In this document: positions 25,837 to 36,630 of the stretch, piece after piece
Position numbering within the stretch: the first letter of the stretch is position 1
Layout: each line of letters begins with the position of its first letter
Source of the DNA: Pseudomonas sp. R4-35-07
Lineage (GTDB): Bacteria; Pseudomonadota; Gammaproteobacteria; Pseudomonadales; Pseudomonadaceae
Assembly: GCF_003852235.1 (NCBI RefSeq)
Contig: NZ_CP027732.1
Location: 3,038,001 to 3,102,000, forward strand
Direction: 5' to 3'
DNA length: 64,000 nucleotides
The notes under the pieces: generated by a model
What the model was told of the DNA's origin: nothing
The model's database searches: none
What the model saw: the letters and a program-made list of their open reading frames with translations, nothing else
Made by a program: the position numbers and the translations under genes

Positions 25837-26871
25837 TTGAAACCCTACCCCATTCATTGCGTATCGATCGTTATTCCGGTCTATAACGAGCAAGAGAGTC
25901 TGCCTGAGTTGCTGCGCCGCACCACGGCCGCTTGCCAACAGCTGGCCTACGACTACGAAATCATCCTGGTGGATGACGGTAGCCGCGACAATTCGGCGCA
26001 ATTGCTCGAAGACGCCGCCGCCGAAGATGGCAGCAAGGTGGTGGCGGTGATTCTCAACCGTAACTATGGCCAGCACGCCGCTATCATGGCGGGTTTCGAA
26101 CAGTGCCGCGGCGAAGTGGTGATTACCCTCGACGCCGACCTGCAAAACCCGCCGGAAGAAATCCCGCGCCTGGTGGAACAAGCCGCGCTGGGCTACGACG
26201 TGGTCGCCACGGTGCGCAACAACCGCCAGGATTCGGCCTTCCGTCGCTGGCCTTCGCGCCTGATCAACCTCGCCGTGCAGCGCTCCACCGGCGTGGCCAT
26301 GACCGATTACGGCTGCATGCTGCGCGCCTACCGCCGCACCATCGTCGACGCAATGCTGGCTTGCCGCGAACGCAGCACCTTTATCCCGATCCTGGCCAAC
26401 GGCTTCGCCCGGCACACCACGGAGATCCTGGTGCACCACGCCGAGCGTGAACACGGCGAATCCAAATACAGCGCTATGCGCCTGATCAGCCTGATGTTCG
26501 ACCTGCTCACCTGCATGACCACCACGCCGTTGCGCCTGCTGTCCATCGTCGGGTTCAGCCTGGCGGCGCTGGGCGTGCTGTTTGCCTTCGCGCTGATCGT
26601 CATGCGCCTGGCCTTCGGTGCCACTTGGGCGGGCGACGGCCTGTTCGTGCTGTTTGCCGTGCTGTTCGTATTCACCGGTGGCCAGTTCATCGGCATGGGC
26701 CTGCTGGGCGAATACCTGGGGCGCATGTACAGCGATGTGCGCGCACGCCCGCGTTTCTTCATTGAAAAAGTGCTGCGCAACCAACCGGCAGCACCGGCTC
26801 CCGTGGTCGTCGTCGATGGCCTGGTGTCTTCCCATACTTCTACTTCTTCTTCCGATCAGGTCCAGTCATGA
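25837..26871 (+). CDS. arnC: Undecaprenyl-phosphate 4-deoxy-4-formamido-L-arabinose transferase
   Basis: ArnC transfers formylated aminoarabinose from UDP to undecaprenyl phosphate at the cytoplasmic face of the inner membrane. The 344-residue protein has a GT2 fold ([42 protein letters not shown]) and two C-terminal membrane helices (about 235-260 and 270-295). The TTG at 25837 with GAGG upstream gives the expected N-terminus. It is the first gene of the operon; in most bacteria arnB precedes it, but here it does not. It overlaps arnA by ATGA. Confidence 0.95.
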   Translation: MKPYPIHCVSIVIPVYNEQESLPELLRRTTAACQQLAYDYEIILVDDGSRDNSAQLLEDAAAEDGSKVVAVILNRNYGQHAAIMAGFEQCRGEVVITLDADLQNPPEEIPRLVEQAALGYDVVATVRNNRQDSAFRRWPSRLINLAVQRSTGVAMTDYGCMLRAYRRTIVDAMLACRERSTFIPILANGFARHTTEILVHHAEREHGESKYSAMRLISLMFDLLTCMTTTPLRLLSIVGFSLAALGVLFAFALIVMRLAFGATWAGDGLFVLFAVLFVFTGGQFIGMGLLGEYLGRMYSDVRARPRFFIEKVLRNQPAAPAPVVVVDGLVSSHTSTSSSDQVQS

Positions 26872-28859
26872 GTTCAAAAGCCGTTGTATTCGCCTACCAC
26901 GATATTGGCTGTGCGGGTATCGAAGCCCTGCTCGCTGCGGGCTACGACATTGCCGCCGTGTTCACCCATGCCGACGACCCCAAGGAAAACAACTTCTACG
27001 GCTCCGTCGCCCAGCTGTGCGCCCGCAACGGTATCCCGGTGCACGCCCCGGAAGACGCGAACCACCCGCTGTGGGTCGAACGCATCGCCAAGCTGAACCC
27101 GGATTTCATCTTCTCGTTCTACTACCGCAACCTGCTCAGCGAACCGCTGCTGGCCCTCGCCCGCCAAGGCGCATTCAACCTGCATGGTTCGCTGCTGCCC
27201 AAATACCGTGGCCGCGCGCCAGCCAACTGGGTGCTGGTCAACGGTGAAACCGAAACCGGCGTGACCCTGCACCGCATGGTCAAGCGTGCCGATGCCGGCG
27301 CGATCCTGGCCCAACACAAAGTCAGCATCGAGCGCAGCGACACCGGCCTGAGCCTGCACGCCAAGCTGCTAGAGGCCGCCAGCCACCTGCTGCGCGACGC
27401 CCTGCCGCAACTGGCCCAGGGCAAACTGGCTGAAACTGCCCAGGACGAAAGCCAGGCGACCTGCTTCGGCCGCCGTACCGCCGCCGATGGCAAGATCGAC
27501 TGGAACAAGCCCGCCGAAGCATTGTTCAACCTGGTGCGCGCCGTGACTCAGCCTTACCCTGGCGCCTTTTGCGCGGTGGGCGAGCACAAGCTCATCGTTT
27601 GGCAGGCCGACGTGGCCAAAGGCAACGAAGGCCTGGCGCCGGGCCGCGTGATCAGCGTCAACCCGCTGCGCATCGCCTGCGGTGAAGACTCGCTGGTGAT
27701 CAAGTTCGGCCAGCGCAACGACAACGGCCTGTACCTGGCCGGCCCGTCCCTGGCCGATGAACTGGGCCTGGTGGACGGCTCCGTGCTGCGCGGCGCCGAG
27801 TCGGGCCGCAAGCCACGCCGCACCCGCGTGCTGATCCTGGGCGTGAACGGCTTTATCGGTAACCACCTGTCCGAGCGCCTGTTGCGTGACGACCGCTATG
27901 AAGTCTACGGCCTGGATATCGGTTCAGACGCCATCGAGCGCCTGCGCAGCCACCCCAATTTCCACTATGTGGAAGGCGATATCAGCATTCACACCGAGTG
28001 GATCGAGTACCACATCAAGAAGTGCGACGTGGTGCTGCCGCTGGTGGCCATCGCCACGCCGATCGAATACACCCGCAACCCGCTGCGCGTGTTCGAGCTG
28101 GATTTTGAAGAAAACCTCAAGCTGGTGCGCTACTGCGTCAAGTACAACAAGCGCGTGATCTTCCCCTCCACGTCCGAAGTCTATGGCATGTGCCAGGACC
28201 AGTACTTCGACGAAGACACCTCCAACCTGGTAGTGGGCCCGGTCAACAAGCAACGCTGGATCTACTCGGTCTCCAAGCAGCTGCTCGACCGCGTGATCTG
28301 GGCCTACGGCGACAAGGGCCTCAAATTTACCCTGTTCCGTCCGTTCAACTGGATGGGCCCGCGCCTGGACCGCCTGGACTCGGCGCGTATCGGCAGCTCC
28401 CGCGCCATCACCCAGTTGATCCTGAACCTGGTGGAAGGCACGCCGATCCGCCTGTTCGACGGTGGCGAGCAGAAGCGTTGCTTCACCGACATCGCCGACG
28501 GCATCGAAGCCCTGGCGCGCATCATCGATAACGACAAGGGCGTCTGTGACGGCCAGATCATCAATATCGGCAACCCGGAAAACGAAGCCAGCATCCGTCA
28601 GTTGGGCGAAGAGCTGCTGCGTCAGTTCGAAGCGCACCCGCTGCGCGGCAACTTCCCGCCGTTCGCCGGTTTTCGCGACGTGGAAAGCAAGGCGTTCTAC
28701 GGCACCGGTTACCAGGACGTGGCACACCGCAAGCCGAGCATCGAGAACGCCAAGCGCCTGTTGAACTGGGAGCCGACCGTGGCGATGAGCGAGACCATCG
28801 GCAACACGCTGGACTTCTTCCTGCGTGAAGCAATGCTTGAAATAGCGGATAAAAAGTAA
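26868..28859 (+). CDS. arnA: Bifunctional UDP-glucuronate decarboxylase / UDP-4-amino-4-deoxy-L-arabinose formyltransferase
   Basis: The 663-residue protein has both ArnA halves. Residues 1-305 are the formyltransferase, with the folate-binding [14 protein letters not shown] and HPx-like surroundings. Residues 315-663 form a Rossmann-fold decarboxylase ([44 protein letters not shown], with catalytic Tyr-x3-Lys). It oxidatively decarboxylates UDP-glucuronate to the 4-keto pentose and formylates UDP-aminoarabinose. Translation is coupled to arnC before and arnD after (one-base overlap). Confidence 0.97.
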   Translation: MSSKAVVFAYHDIGCAGIEALLAAGYDIAAVFTHADDPKENNFYGSVAQLCARNGIPVHAPEDANHPLWVERIAKLNPDFIFSFYYRNLLSEPLLALARQGAFNLHGSLLPKYRGRAPANWVLVNGETETGVTLHRMVKRADAGAILAQHKVSIERSDTGLSLHAKLLEAASHLLRDALPQLAQGKLAETAQDESQATCFGRRTAADGKIDWNKPAEALFNLVRAVTQPYPGAFCAVGEHKLIVWQADVAKGNEGLAPGRVISVNPLRIACGEDSLVIKFGQRNDNGLYLAGPSLADELGLVDGSVLRGAESGRKPRRTRVLILGVNGFIGNHLSERLLRDDRYEVYGLDIGSDAIERLRSHPNFHYVEGDISIHTEWIEYHIKKCDVVLPLVAIATPIEYTRNPLRVFELDFEENLKLVRYCVKYNKRVIFPSTSEVYGMCQDQYFDEDTSNLVVGPVNKQRWIYSVSKQLLDRVIWAYGDKGLKFTLFRPFNWMGPRLDRLDSARIGSSRAITQLILNLVEGTPIRLFDGGEQKRCFTDIADGIEALARIIDNDKGVCDGQIINIGNPENEASIRQLGEELLRQFEAHPLRGNFPPFAGFRDVESKAFYGTGYQDVAHRKPSIENAKRLLNWEPTVAMSETIGNTLDFFLREAMLEIADKK

Positions 28860-29743
28860 TGAAGGCAGGCCTGCGCATCGACGTCGACACCTACCGAGGC
28901 ACCCGTGAAGGCGTGCCACGGCTGCTCGAGTCCCTGGACGAAGCCGGGATTAAAGCGACGTTCTTCTTCAGCGTCGGGCCGGACAACATGGGGCGCCACT
29001 TGTGGCGCCTGATCCGCCCGCAGTTCCTGTGGAAAATGCTGCGTTCCAATGCCGCCGGCCTGTATGGCTGGGACATCCTGCTGGCCGGCACCGCCTGGCC
29101 GGGCAAGCCGATTGGCCGTGACCTGGGGCACTTGATGCGCCAGGCCAAGGCCGCCGGGCATGAAGTCGGCCTGCACGCGTGGGACCACCACGGCTGGCAG
29201 GCCAACACCGGGCGCTGGAGCGACGCACAACTGGTCGAGCAGATCCGACGCGGCGTGGATACCTTGAGCGACATCCTCGGTGAGCGGATCGACTGTTCCG
29301 CAGCCGCCGGTTGGCGCGCCGACGAGCGTGTTGTGCAAGCCAAACAAGCCTTCAACTTTCGCTACAACAGTGATTGCCGGGGCACCAGCCTGTTTCGACC
29401 GACCCTGGCCGATGGCAGCGCGGGCACCCCACAAATTCCGGTAGACCTGCCGACCTTCGACGAAGTCGTCGGGCCGGTAGTGGCTGCCAAGGACTTCAAC
29501 ACGTTCATCCTTGACCGGTTCAATGCGTCGAAGCTGAACGTCTACACCATTCACGCAGAAGTAGAAGGGATTCTGATGGCCCAGGATTTTCGCCAGATGC
29601 TCGCCCAGGCAGGGCAGCGCGGCATTGAGTTCACCCCGTTGGGCGAGCTACTGCCCGCCGATGTGACCACCCTGCCCCAGCAACAGCTGGTGCGCGGCGC
29701 ATTGAGCGGCCGCGAGGGTTGGCTCGGAGTGCAGCAGGCATGA
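28859..29743 (+). CDS. arnD: 4-deoxy-4-formamido-L-arabinose-phosphoundecaprenol deformylase
   Basis: ArnD removes the formyl group from the lipid-linked sugar, a step needed before flipping. The 294-residue NodB/polysaccharide-deacetylase-fold protein shows [16 protein letters not shown] with the metal-binding Asp pair, [28 protein letters not shown] (metal His) and [11 protein letters not shown]. Start overlaps the arnA stop by one base; its stop overlaps the arnT start (ATGA). Confidence 0.95.
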   Translation: MKAGLRIDVDTYRGTREGVPRLLESLDEAGIKATFFFSVGPDNMGRHLWRLIRPQFLWKMLRSNAAGLYGWDILLAGTAWPGKPIGRDLGHLMRQAKAAGHEVGLHAWDHHGWQANTGRWSDAQLVEQIRRGVDTLSDILGERIDCSAAAGWRADERVVQAKQAFNFRYNSDCRGTSLFRPTLADGSAGTPQIPVDLPTFDEVVGPVVAAKDFNTFILDRFNASKLNVYTIHAEVEGILMAQDFRQMLAQAGQRGIEFTPLGELLPADVTTLPQQQLVRGALSGREGWLGVQQA

Positions 29744-31395
29744 TCCGCCGCTGGGCATTGCCCTTGCTCCTGTTGGCGTTTGGCGTGCTTTACCTGTTAC
29801 CGCTGGCCACCCACGGCCTGTGGATTCCGGATGAAACCCGCTATGCGCAGATCAGCCAGGAAATGCTGCTGACCGGCAAGTGGGCCGCGCCGCACTTCAT
29901 GGGCATTCGCTATTTCGAGAAGCCGGCGGCGGGCTACTGGATGATCGCGCTGGGCCAGGCGATCTTCGGCCAGAACCTCTTCGGCGTGCGCTTTGCGTCG
30001 GCCTTGAGCACCGGCTTGAGCATCCTGCTGGTTTACCTGATGTCCCGCCGGTTGTGGAACGACCCGCAGAAAAGCCTGATCAGCAGCGTGCTGTACATGA
30101 GTTTCGTCAGCGTGGCGATGCTCGGCGGCTACGCCAATCTGGACCCGCAGTTCACCTTCTGGGTCAACCTCACAGGCGTAGCCTTGTGGTTCTGCTTCGA
30201 CAGCCGCACGCAACGGGCCAGGTTGTGGTCCTGGGCCGTAGTCGGCCTGGCCTGTGGCATGGGTTTCATGACCAAAGGCTTCCTGGCGTGGTTGCTGCCG
30301 GTGTTGATCGCCCTGCCCTACGCCCTCTGGCAGAAACGCTCGACGGAACTGTTCAAGTTCGGCCCGGTGGCCGTGGCTGCGGCGATCCTGGTCAGCTTGC
30401 CATGGGCCCTGGCCGTGCACCTGCAAGAGCCGGATTACTGGCACTTCTTCTTCTGGCATGAGCATATCCAGCGCTTTGCCGGTGAAGACGCGCAGCACGC
30501 CGAGCCGTTCTGGTATTACCTGCCGTTGCTGGTGGCGTTTACGCTGCCCTGGGTTGCGCTGCTGCCGTCCAGCCTCAAACAGGCGTGGCTGGACCGGCGC
30601 CTGCCGAACACCGCGTTCCTGCTGCTGTGGCTGCTGATGCCCCTGGCCTTTTTCAGCCTGGCCAAAGGCAAACTGCCCGCCTACATCATGCCGTGCCTGC
30701 TGCCCCTGGCCTTGCTGATGGGGTCGACCTTGAGTGACAAGCTCGCTCAAGGCCGTGGCCGCGTATTGCGCATCAACGGTTGGCTGAACCTGGTCATCGG
30801 CGTGCTCGCCCTGTTGGCAATCATCTGGTTCCAGTGGAAGAAACCGGTGTACGAACCCGGTGAAGAAACCCTCAGCCTGGTGCTGCTGTTTACCTGTCTG
30901 TTCGGCTGGATCCTGGCCAACCTGTTTCAGGCGGCGCGCCCGTTGACACTGTGGGCCGCGCCGCTGATCGGCAGTGCCTTGCTGGTTGCCCTGGTGCCCG
31001 CCGCACTGCCCCATTCGGTGGTTTATAACAAGACCCCGGACCAGTTCATCATCGATCATGCCGAAGAACTCAAGCCTTCCATTGCGCTGTTGAGCAACGA
31101 CCTGGGCGCCTCCGCTGCGCTGTCGTGGCGCCTGAAACGGCCCGACATCACGCTCTACAACACCTCTGGCGAAGTGAAATACGGCCTGGCTTATGCGGAC
31201 ACCGCCCAGCGTCTGGTCGACCGCAATCGAATCCAGGCCTGGATGGCCGAAACCCGCCGCAGCGGCGCCGTCGGCGTGGTGATGCGCGTCAACAGCCAGG
31301 GCGAAAGGGAAGAGCTCGCCCTACTGCCTGCAGATGGCAAGCGCTATGCGCAGGGCAATATCGTGATTCTGATTTTCCCGCAGGTCGCGCAATGA
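29740..31395 (+). CDS. arnT: Lipid A L-Ara4N transferase
   Basis: ArnT moves aminoarabinose from undecaprenyl phosphate to lipid A phosphates on the periplasmic side, lowering binding of polymyxin and cationic peptides. The 551-residue GT83 membrane protein has about twelve hydrophobic segments, the first periplasmic loop with [14 protein letters not shown] (catalytic acidic region), [13 protein letters not shown], and [18 protein letters not shown]. The ATG at 29740 overlaps the arnD stop; an upstream in-frame start at 29719 is less likely. Confidence 0.95.
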   Translation: MIRRWALPLLLLAFGVLYLLPLATHGLWIPDETRYAQISQEMLLTGKWAAPHFMGIRYFEKPAAGYWMIALGQAIFGQNLFGVRFASALSTGLSILLVYLMSRRLWNDPQKSLISSVLYMSFVSVAMLGGYANLDPQFTFWVNLTGVALWFCFDSRTQRARLWSWAVVGLACGMGFMTKGFLAWLLPVLIALPYALWQKRSTELFKFGPVAVAAAILVSLPWALAVHLQEPDYWHFFFWHEHIQRFAGEDAQHAEPFWYYLPLLVAFTLPWVALLPSSLKQAWLDRRLPNTAFLLLWLLMPLAFFSLAKGKLPAYIMPCLLPLALLMGSTLSDKLAQGRGRVLRINGWLNLVIGVLALLAIIWFQWKKPVYEPGEETLSLVLLFTCLFGWILANLFQAARPLTLWAAPLIGSALLVALVPAALPHSVVYNKTPDQFIIDHAEELKPSIALLSNDLGASAALSWRLKRPDITLYNTSGEVKYGLAYADTAQRLVDRNRIQAWMAETRRSGAVGVVMRVNSQGEREELALLPADGKRYAQGNIVILIFPQVAQ

Positions 31396-31739
31396 TCACC
31401 CTGCTTCTGTTACTCAGCGCCTGCCTGCTCACATGCGCGGGCCAGGTCTCGCAGAAATTTGCCGTGGAAAGCTGGCGTGAATTGCCCGACGGTTGGGCGC
31501 TGAAGCTGCGCTCACCCTGGTTGTGGTCGGCCCTGGTGTGCCTGGGCATGGGTTTGCTGGTGTGGCTGCTGGTGTTGCAGCGCCTGGAAGTCGGGATTGC
31601 CTACCCGATGCTCAGCATGAACTTTGTCGTTGTCACGCTGGTGGCGCGCTTTGTGTTTGCTGAACACATCGATGGCCGCCACTGGCTGGGCGTGGTGCTG
31701 ATCATTGCCGGTGTTGTGCTGCTGGGGCGCCAGGTATGA
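31392..31739 (+). CDS. arnE: Aminoarabinose-phosphoundecaprenol flippase subunit
   Basis: A 115-residue small multidrug-resistance-like protein with four membrane helices ([67 protein letters not shown]). With ArnF it is thought to flip the lipid-linked sugar across the inner membrane. It overlaps arnT and arnF by four bases at each end. Confidence 0.93.
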   Translation: MITLLLLLSACLLTCAGQVSQKFAVESWRELPDGWALKLRSPWLWSALVCLGMGLLVWLLVLQRLEVGIAYPMLSMNFVVVTLVARFVFAEHIDGRHWLGVVLIIAGVVLLGRQV

Positions 31740-32149
31740 GCCGGATGCGCGGTTTCGCCCTGGCCCTGGGCAGTGTCGGCCTGGTCAGCGTGGCCCAATT
31801 GGGCATGCGCTGGAGCATGACACGCCTTCCGTTGCCGGATGCGTGGCTGAGCGCCTTGAGCAGCGCCAGCATCGACCTGAGCGCCCTGGGCGTGGTGGCC
31901 CTGGCGATCAGTGCCTATGCACTGTCGATGCTCTGCTGGCTCGGCGCGCTGAAGCACTTGCCCCTCGGGCGCGCTTACTCGCTGCTGAGCATCAGCTACG
32001 CGCTGGTGTACCTGCTGGCCGCCTGCCTGCCGGTATTCAACGAACACTTTTCGCTTGCAAAAACCCTGGGGGTGGCCTTGGTCATCCTCGGCGTACTGGT
32101 TATCAACTCTCGTCGTGCTAGCACCTCAAGTCCCAGGAATACCCCATGA
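31736..32149 (+). CDS. arnF: Aminoarabinose-phosphoundecaprenol flippase subunit
   Basis: A 137-residue four-helix membrane protein paired with ArnE. It has [54 protein letters not shown] and [13 protein letters not shown]. It overlaps arnE and ugd by four bases each, confirming one transcript. Confidence 0.93.
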   Translation: MSRMRGFALALGSVGLVSVAQLGMRWSMTRLPLPDAWLSALSSASIDLSALGVVALAISAYALSMLCWLGALKHLPLGRAYSLLSISYALVYLLAACLPVFNEHFSLAKTLGVALVILGVLVINSRRASTSSPRNTP

Positions 32150-33525
32150 AAATCAGTGTATTTGGTAGTGGTTACGTCGGCTTGGTACAGGCCACCGTAT
32201 TAGCCGAAGTCGGTCACGATGTTATTTGCATGGACGTTGACCGGAGCAAGGTCGAGTCGCTGCAGAAAGGCCATGTGACGATCTTCGAGCCGGGCCTGGC
32301 GGCCATGGTCAAGGAAAACCTGGAAAGCGGACGCCTGCATTTCACCTACGACGAAAAACTCGCCGTCGAGCATGGTGAGGTGCTGTTCATTGCGGTGGGT
32401 ACGCCGTCGGATGAGGACGGTTCGGCCGACCTCAAATACGTGTTGTCGGTGGGTGACGCGGTGGCGCGCCATCGCGTGGCGCCGGTAATCCTGGTGGAAA
32501 AGTCCACTGTTCCCGTCGGCACCGGCGACACCCTGCGCGCGCATATCGAAAAAAACCTGCGCGCCGCCGGCCGTGAGCTGCAATTCGATATTGTCTCCAA
32601 CCCGGAATTCCTCAAGGAAGGCTCGGCCGTGGCCGACTGCCGCCGCCCGGACCGCATCATCATTGGCTGTGAGCGCGAAGAAGTGCGGGAGGTGATGCGC
32701 GACCTGTACGCACCGTTCAACCGCAACCATGACCGCATTATCTTCATGGACCTGCGCAGCGCCGAACTGACCAAGTACGCCGCCAACTGCATGCTCGCCA
32801 CCAAGATCAGCTTTATCAACCAGATCGCCGAGCTGGCCGAACACCTGGGCGCCGACATCGAAGCCGTGCGCCTGGGCATTGGCGCCGACTCGCGCATCGG
32901 CTACCACTTCATTTATCCCGGTTGCGGCTACGGCGGCTCCTGTTTCCCCAAAGACATGCGCGCCCTGATCCACAGCGCCAAGCAGGCCAACTGTTCCAGC
33001 GACCTGCTGGAAGCCGTGGAAGCGATCAACCAGCGCCAGAAAAGCAAGTTGTTCGAGCGCATCAACGCGTTCTTCAAGGGCGACCTGCGCGGTAAGACCT
33101 TCGCCCTGTGGGGCCTGGCCTTCAAGCCCAACACCGACGACATGCGTGACGCGCCGAGCCGCGTGCTGATGGAAGCCTTGTGGGCCGCCGGCGCCAATGT
33201 ACGTGCGTTCGACCCCGAAGCCATGCAGGAAACCCAGCGCATCTATGGTGACGACCCACGACTGATGCTGATGGGCACGCCGGAATCCACCCTGGGCGGC
33301 GCCGATGCGCTGGTCGTCTGCACCGAGTGGCAGCAATTCAAGGCACCGGACTTCGACCTGATCCACCAGCGCCTGAAAACCCCGGTGATCTTCGATGGTC
33401 GCAACCTGTACGACGGCGAGCGCCTGACGCGCAAAGGCTTCAAATACTTCCCGATTGGCCGTGGTGACTCGTGCGAGTTGCCGATCCCCCAGCAAAACTG
33501 GGTGCAACAGGCCAAGGCAGGCTGA
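32146..33525 (+). CDS. ugd: UDP-glucose 6-dehydrogenase
   Basis: Ugd makes UDP-glucuronate, the ArnA substrate, using two NAD+. The 459-residue protein has the N-terminal Rossmann motif [16 protein letters not shown], the STVPVGTGD loop, [11 protein letters not shown], and the active-site Cys in [17 protein letters not shown], plus the C-terminal NAD/UDP-binding half ([19 protein letters not shown]). It starts within the arnF stop region by a four-base overlap. Having ugd in the arn operon ensures precursor supply. Confidence 0.95.
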   Translation: MKISVFGSGYVGLVQATVLAEVGHDVICMDVDRSKVESLQKGHVTIFEPGLAAMVKENLESGRLHFTYDEKLAVEHGEVLFIAVGTPSDEDGSADLKYVLSVGDAVARHRVAPVILVEKSTVPVGTGDTLRAHIEKNLRAAGRELQFDIVSNPEFLKEGSAVADCRRPDRIIIGCEREEVREVMRDLYAPFNRNHDRIIFMDLRSAELTKYAANCMLATKISFINQIAELAEHLGADIEAVRLGIGADSRIGYHFIYPGCGYGGSCFPKDMRALIHSAKQANCSSDLLEAVEAINQRQKSKLFERINAFFKGDLRGKTFALWGLAFKPNTDDMRDAPSRVLMEALWAAGANVRAFDPEAMQETQRIYGDDPRLMLMGTPESTLGGADALVVCTEWQQFKAPDFDLIHQRLKTPVIFDGRNLYDGERLTRKGFKYFPIGRGDSCELPIPQQNWVQQAKAG

Positions 33526-33528
33526 TCA

Positions 33529-35151
33529 GTGCACAAGGTTCACCCGCCCCTGCTCACGCCAACGCTGCGCCGACAGTCACTGGGTCTGGGGCTGTTGGCG
33601 CTGCTGCTGTTCATCGCCGGCAGCTGGCACCAGGCGATTATCGGCTTCGACTCACGCTTCGTGGTGTTTGCCCAGGAGATGCTGCGCCATGGGCCGAGCT
33701 TCTTTCCCACCACTTACGGCCAGCCGTATGCCGATTACCTGGCCACCTCGACCCTGCTGACCTGGCTGCTCTCCCTGCCTATCGGCCAGGTCACCAGCTT
33801 CACGGCCTGGCTGCCCAGCGCTGTGGCTTCGGCGTCGATCGTAGTGCTGGTCTATCGACTCACCGCGCCCTACTCCGTGCGCTGGGGCCTGCTGAGCATC
33901 GCAATGTTGCTGCTCAGCAGCACCTTTATCAGCCAAACCCGCGCCGTCTCCCTGGACCAGATGCTCGCGGCCGTGACCCTGGCGGTGTTCTACCTGGGGT
34001 ATGCCCATGAGCATTTTGCTGCGGCCAAACGCCTGCACTGGGTGTTTGCGCTGTTGATGCTGGGGTTTGCGATTCGTGGGCCAATCGGCCTGGTGATTCC
34101 TACCGGGGTGCTTTGCAGTTATTACCTGATCAACCGTCAATGGCGCCAGTTGTTCAGCTTCGGGCTGCTGGCGCTGGCCTTGCTGGCGGCGTGTATCGGC
34201 CTGCTGTTGCTGCTGGCCAAGCTCAGCGGTGGCGAAGACTTCATGCGTGAGGTGATTCGCATGCAGTTTCTGGGGCGCATGGATGGCAGCGAAGGCTCTG
34301 GCGGCGTGCTGTATTACTTCACCAGCTCCCTCGGCAACTACGCCCTGGCCTATCCGGTGGCGCTGCTGGTGCTGCTGGCCGTGGTGAGCGGCGGCCGCCG
34401 AGCGCCAGACCCGGCGTTGAAGCTGGTGCTGTACTGCGCGGCGGCGGGTGTCTTGGTGATGCTTGGCTTGTCGGTGCCCCAGGCTAAAAAGGCGCGGTAT
34501 ATCCTGCCGATGCTGCCGATGGCAGCGATCATTGCCGCGTATCCGTTTCAGGTCGCCCAAGGCCGTCTGTTCAGCGGATTACGCGGTTTGATGCTGGCGC
34601 TGTGGACGCTGCTGCCGGCGCTGTTGGCGGTGGGCCTGATCGTTGCGCGACGGCGTTACCCGCAACTGTTGGCCGATCTCGGGCCGATGTTTGGCGTACT
34701 GGCGGTGCTGCAGGTACTGGCGTTGTTGGCACTGTTCCGGGCTCGACTGCGCCCGGTCGGTGCGGCATTCGCCGCAGTCATGGCGATCTGGACGACTTAC
34801 ATCATGGTGGTCGAACCCTTGGAGCGCAGCCTTTACGACACCCGTACGTTCACCCTGGCGGCCAAGGAGCAGATCCTGCAACAACCGGCGCCATTGGTCT
34901 TGCATGCGTTGGGCAAAGACGCAAAAGCCATCAAGTTCATGGTCAACTTCAATTGCGACAAGGTTCCACTATTTACCCAGTTGCCCGTCGAGCTCCAGCC
35001 TGTTCAGGCGCCCGCCTGGCTGGTGATGAGCCAGGCCGACTTTAACAGCCTGACTGACCCACGCTTGCGTGCGCTCACGCCGACGCTCACCGGGGCGTTC
35101 GATATGACCCCCTACGTGTTGTTGCACCTGGAGAAAAAAGCACCTCTTTGA
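33529..35151 (+). CDS. ArnT-like PMT-family glycosyltransferase (second copy)
   Basis: A 540-residue multi-spanning protein of the dolichyl-phosphate-mannose-type/ArnT superfamily. A first periplasmic loop FDSRFVVFAQEMLRHGP parallels the acidic start of ArnT, followed by about eleven more hydrophobic stretches and a soluble C-terminal part (GKDAKAIKFMVNFNC). It begins with GTG three bases after ugd and ends at a strong terminator, so it is the last gene of the arn operon. It is divergent from ArnT and may put aminoarabinose or another sugar on a different acceptor. Confidence 0.8.
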   Translation: MHKVHPPLLTPTLRRQSLGLGLLALLLFIAGSWHQAIIGFDSRFVVFAQEMLRHGPSFFPTTYGQPYADYLATSTLLTWLLSLPIGQVTSFTAWLPSAVASASIVVLVYRLTAPYSVRWGLLSIAMLLLSSTFISQTRAVSLDQMLAAVTLAVFYLGYAHEHFAAAKRLHWVFALLMLGFAIRGPIGLVIPTGVLCSYYLINRQWRQLFSFGLLALALLAACIGLLLLLAKLSGGEDFMREVIRMQFLGRMDGSEGSGGVLYYFTSSLGNYALAYPVALLVLLAVVSGGRRAPDPALKLVLYCAAAGVLVMLGLSVPQAKKARYILPMLPMAAIIAAYPFQVAQGRLFSGLRGLMLALWTLLPALLAVGLIVARRRYPQLLADLGPMFGVLAVLQVLALLALFRARLRPVGAAFAAVMAIWTTYIMVVEPLERSLYDTRTFTLAAKEQILQQPAPLVLHALGKDAKAIKFMVNFNCDKVPLFTQLPVELQPVQAPAWLVMSQADFNSLTDPRLRALTPTLTGAFDMTPYVLLHLEKKAPL

Positions 35152-35175
35152 GTGTGTTTGCAGCCGTCACGTAAG

Positions 35176-35210
35176 AAAAACGCCCGCTTATAAACCCCCT
35201 GGGCGTTTTT
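35176..35210. terminator. Terminator of the arn operon
   Basis: AAAAACGCCC (35176-35185) and GGGCGTTTTT (35201-35210) form a 10-bp stem around a 15-base loop, with T residues at the 3' side and A residues at the 5' side. It is 24 bp after the last arn-operon stop codon and could work on either strand. Confidence 0.9.
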
Positions 35211-35402
35211 CATCATAATCACCGAGAAACCCCCTACAGTGCTTTGCGTAACGGCCGCTGAACTTCGCCTTCCGGTGCCCGGAGCCCAACTGTAGACTCG
35301 TTTGCAAGGGCATTAACTATCTACCACCCGTATCAAGGGCTGCCTGTAACAGCCCTGGTCAGGGAACCTGCATAACGACATAACAACAAGGAGGGCAATG
35401 CC

Positions 35403-35627
35403 GTGCGAGAGGATCGGTTATCTGTAGCCGCGCCGAGACTGGATCGGTTGAGGGGCTTACGTGACGCGCTGGTAGCGTTGAAGGGGCCGCTGGCCGACGA
35501 ACCAGGCTTGCAGGCGAACCTGCAAAAACGCCTGTTCAATGAGGAAGTCGACAGCCTTGTACTGGGCAAGATCTGCACGCCCGCCGCCCATAACACCAAT
35601 CGGATCTTTTTTGACGAAGCTCCTTAA
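35403..35627 (+). CDS. Small hypothetical protein with a strong ribosome-binding site
   Basis: A 74-residue ORF that starts with GTG eight bases after AAGGAGGG, an unusually good Shine-Dalgarno sequence. A closer ATG at 35398 gives only nine codons. The product is charged and helical (RLRGLRDALVALKGPLADEP, LQKRLFNEEVDSLV) with a single Cys near the end and no membrane segment. I recognise no family. It stands alone between the arn terminator and the HPP gene. Confidence 0.45.
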   Translation: MREDRLSVAAPRLDRLRGLRDALVALKGPLADEPGLQANLQKRLFNEEVDSLVLGKICTPAAHNTNRIFFDEAP

Positions 35628-35791
35628 GTACATAATTTTTGCATTCAACCCTCATTAATATGCATTGGCGCCGCTGCAACTCAGTTGGCACACTGTTTGG
35701 GTTCCTTCCCCCAATGTTGGAACTTTCAAGGGCTTTTCCGGGAAACCAGGCAGGCCTTTTTTTTCGCCCTCAGTTTCAGGACCCCTCTTCA

Positions 35792-36499
35792 ATGCTCGCT
35801 CGCTGGTTACCTGCTGCCATCAATACCCGTCCTTCCGAATGGAGTCGCGCCGCCATCGGCATGGCCTTGGGCACACTGCTCAGTGTCTGGGTGTGTGCCC
35901 AGGTGTTCGGCATGGAAGTCGCCCTGCACCTGCTCGGCCCGCTGGGGGCGTCGGCGGTGCTGCTGTTTGCCGTGTCGTCGGGGGCGCTGGCACAACCCTG
36001 GTCGATCATGGGCAGCTATCTGTGTGCTGGCGTGGTGGCATTGCTCGTGGCGCGGGTGTTGGGACGCACCCTGGGCAGCGCTTGCCTGGCGGCGGGCATG
36101 ACGGTCGTGCTGATCTGCTGGCTGCGCTGCCTGCATCCCCCGGCCGGTGGCCTGGCCATGACGCTGGTACTGGCCGACCCTGCCTCCATCGCCCTCGGCT
36201 GGCACGAACTGGCACCGGTCATGCTCGGCGCCGCTGCCCTGCTGGCGTGTGCGCTGGCCTACAACAATGCCACCCGCACGCGTTATCCCAAGGGACAAGC
36301 CGAACCGGTACCTGTCATGCTCGGCAGCGCGCCGGTGACCGACCCGGCCATCACCGCCGCCGACCTCAAGTTGGCATTGGCCGACATGGAGCAGTTCTTC
36401 GACGTCGAGCCCACGGAGCTGGAGCAATTGATTCATGCCGCCGAAGGCCATGCGCGACGGCGCAGTATCGGCGAAGTCCTGGCCAGTCGCGTGGTTTGA
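35792..36499 (+). CDS. HPP-family integral membrane protein
   Basis: A 235-residue protein with four to five hydrophobic helices in residues 20-165 and the family signature LHPPAGGLAMTLVLA. The C-terminal 70 residues are soluble (LADMEQFFDVEPTELEQLI). HPP proteins include nitrite transporters of chloroplast and cyanobacteria; in pseudomonads the function is unknown. The frame is open from 35639, but the ATG at 35792 with AGGA upstream fits the domain start. Upstream, TGGCAC-N5-TTGG (35686-35700) weakly resembles a sigma-54 promoter. Confidence 0.75.
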   Translation: MLARWLPAAINTRPSEWSRAAIGMALGTLLSVWVCAQVFGMEVALHLLGPLGASAVLLFAVSSGALAQPWSIMGSYLCAGVVALLVARVLGRTLGSACLAAGMTVVLICWLRCLHPPAGGLAMTLVLADPASIALGWHELAPVMLGAAALLACALAYNNATRTRYPKGQAEPVPVMLGSAPVTDPAITAADLKLALADMEQFFDVEPTELEQLIHAAEGHARRRSIGEVLASRVV

Positions 36500-36630
36500 C
36501 GCGGTGTGCATAAATGCAACAACGACCTGCATGATTCCGGGTTGTAGGCGGCAAATTTGCGCTGGTACGATCACGCGATAGTTCGCCCGCGAACATCTTG
36601 ATAAAGAACAATAAAAGCAGGGAGTTAGTG

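Noticed and set aside
25744..26835. Minus-strand ORF that might have stood in for a gene upstream of arnC
   Set aside because: It overlaps arnC almost fully on the other strand and has no aminotransferase motifs, so it is not arnB.
35686..35700. Sigma-54 promoter upstream of the HPP gene
   Set aside because: TGGCAC-N5-TTGG lacks the conserved GC of the -12 element; noted in the gene entry only as a weak resemblance.
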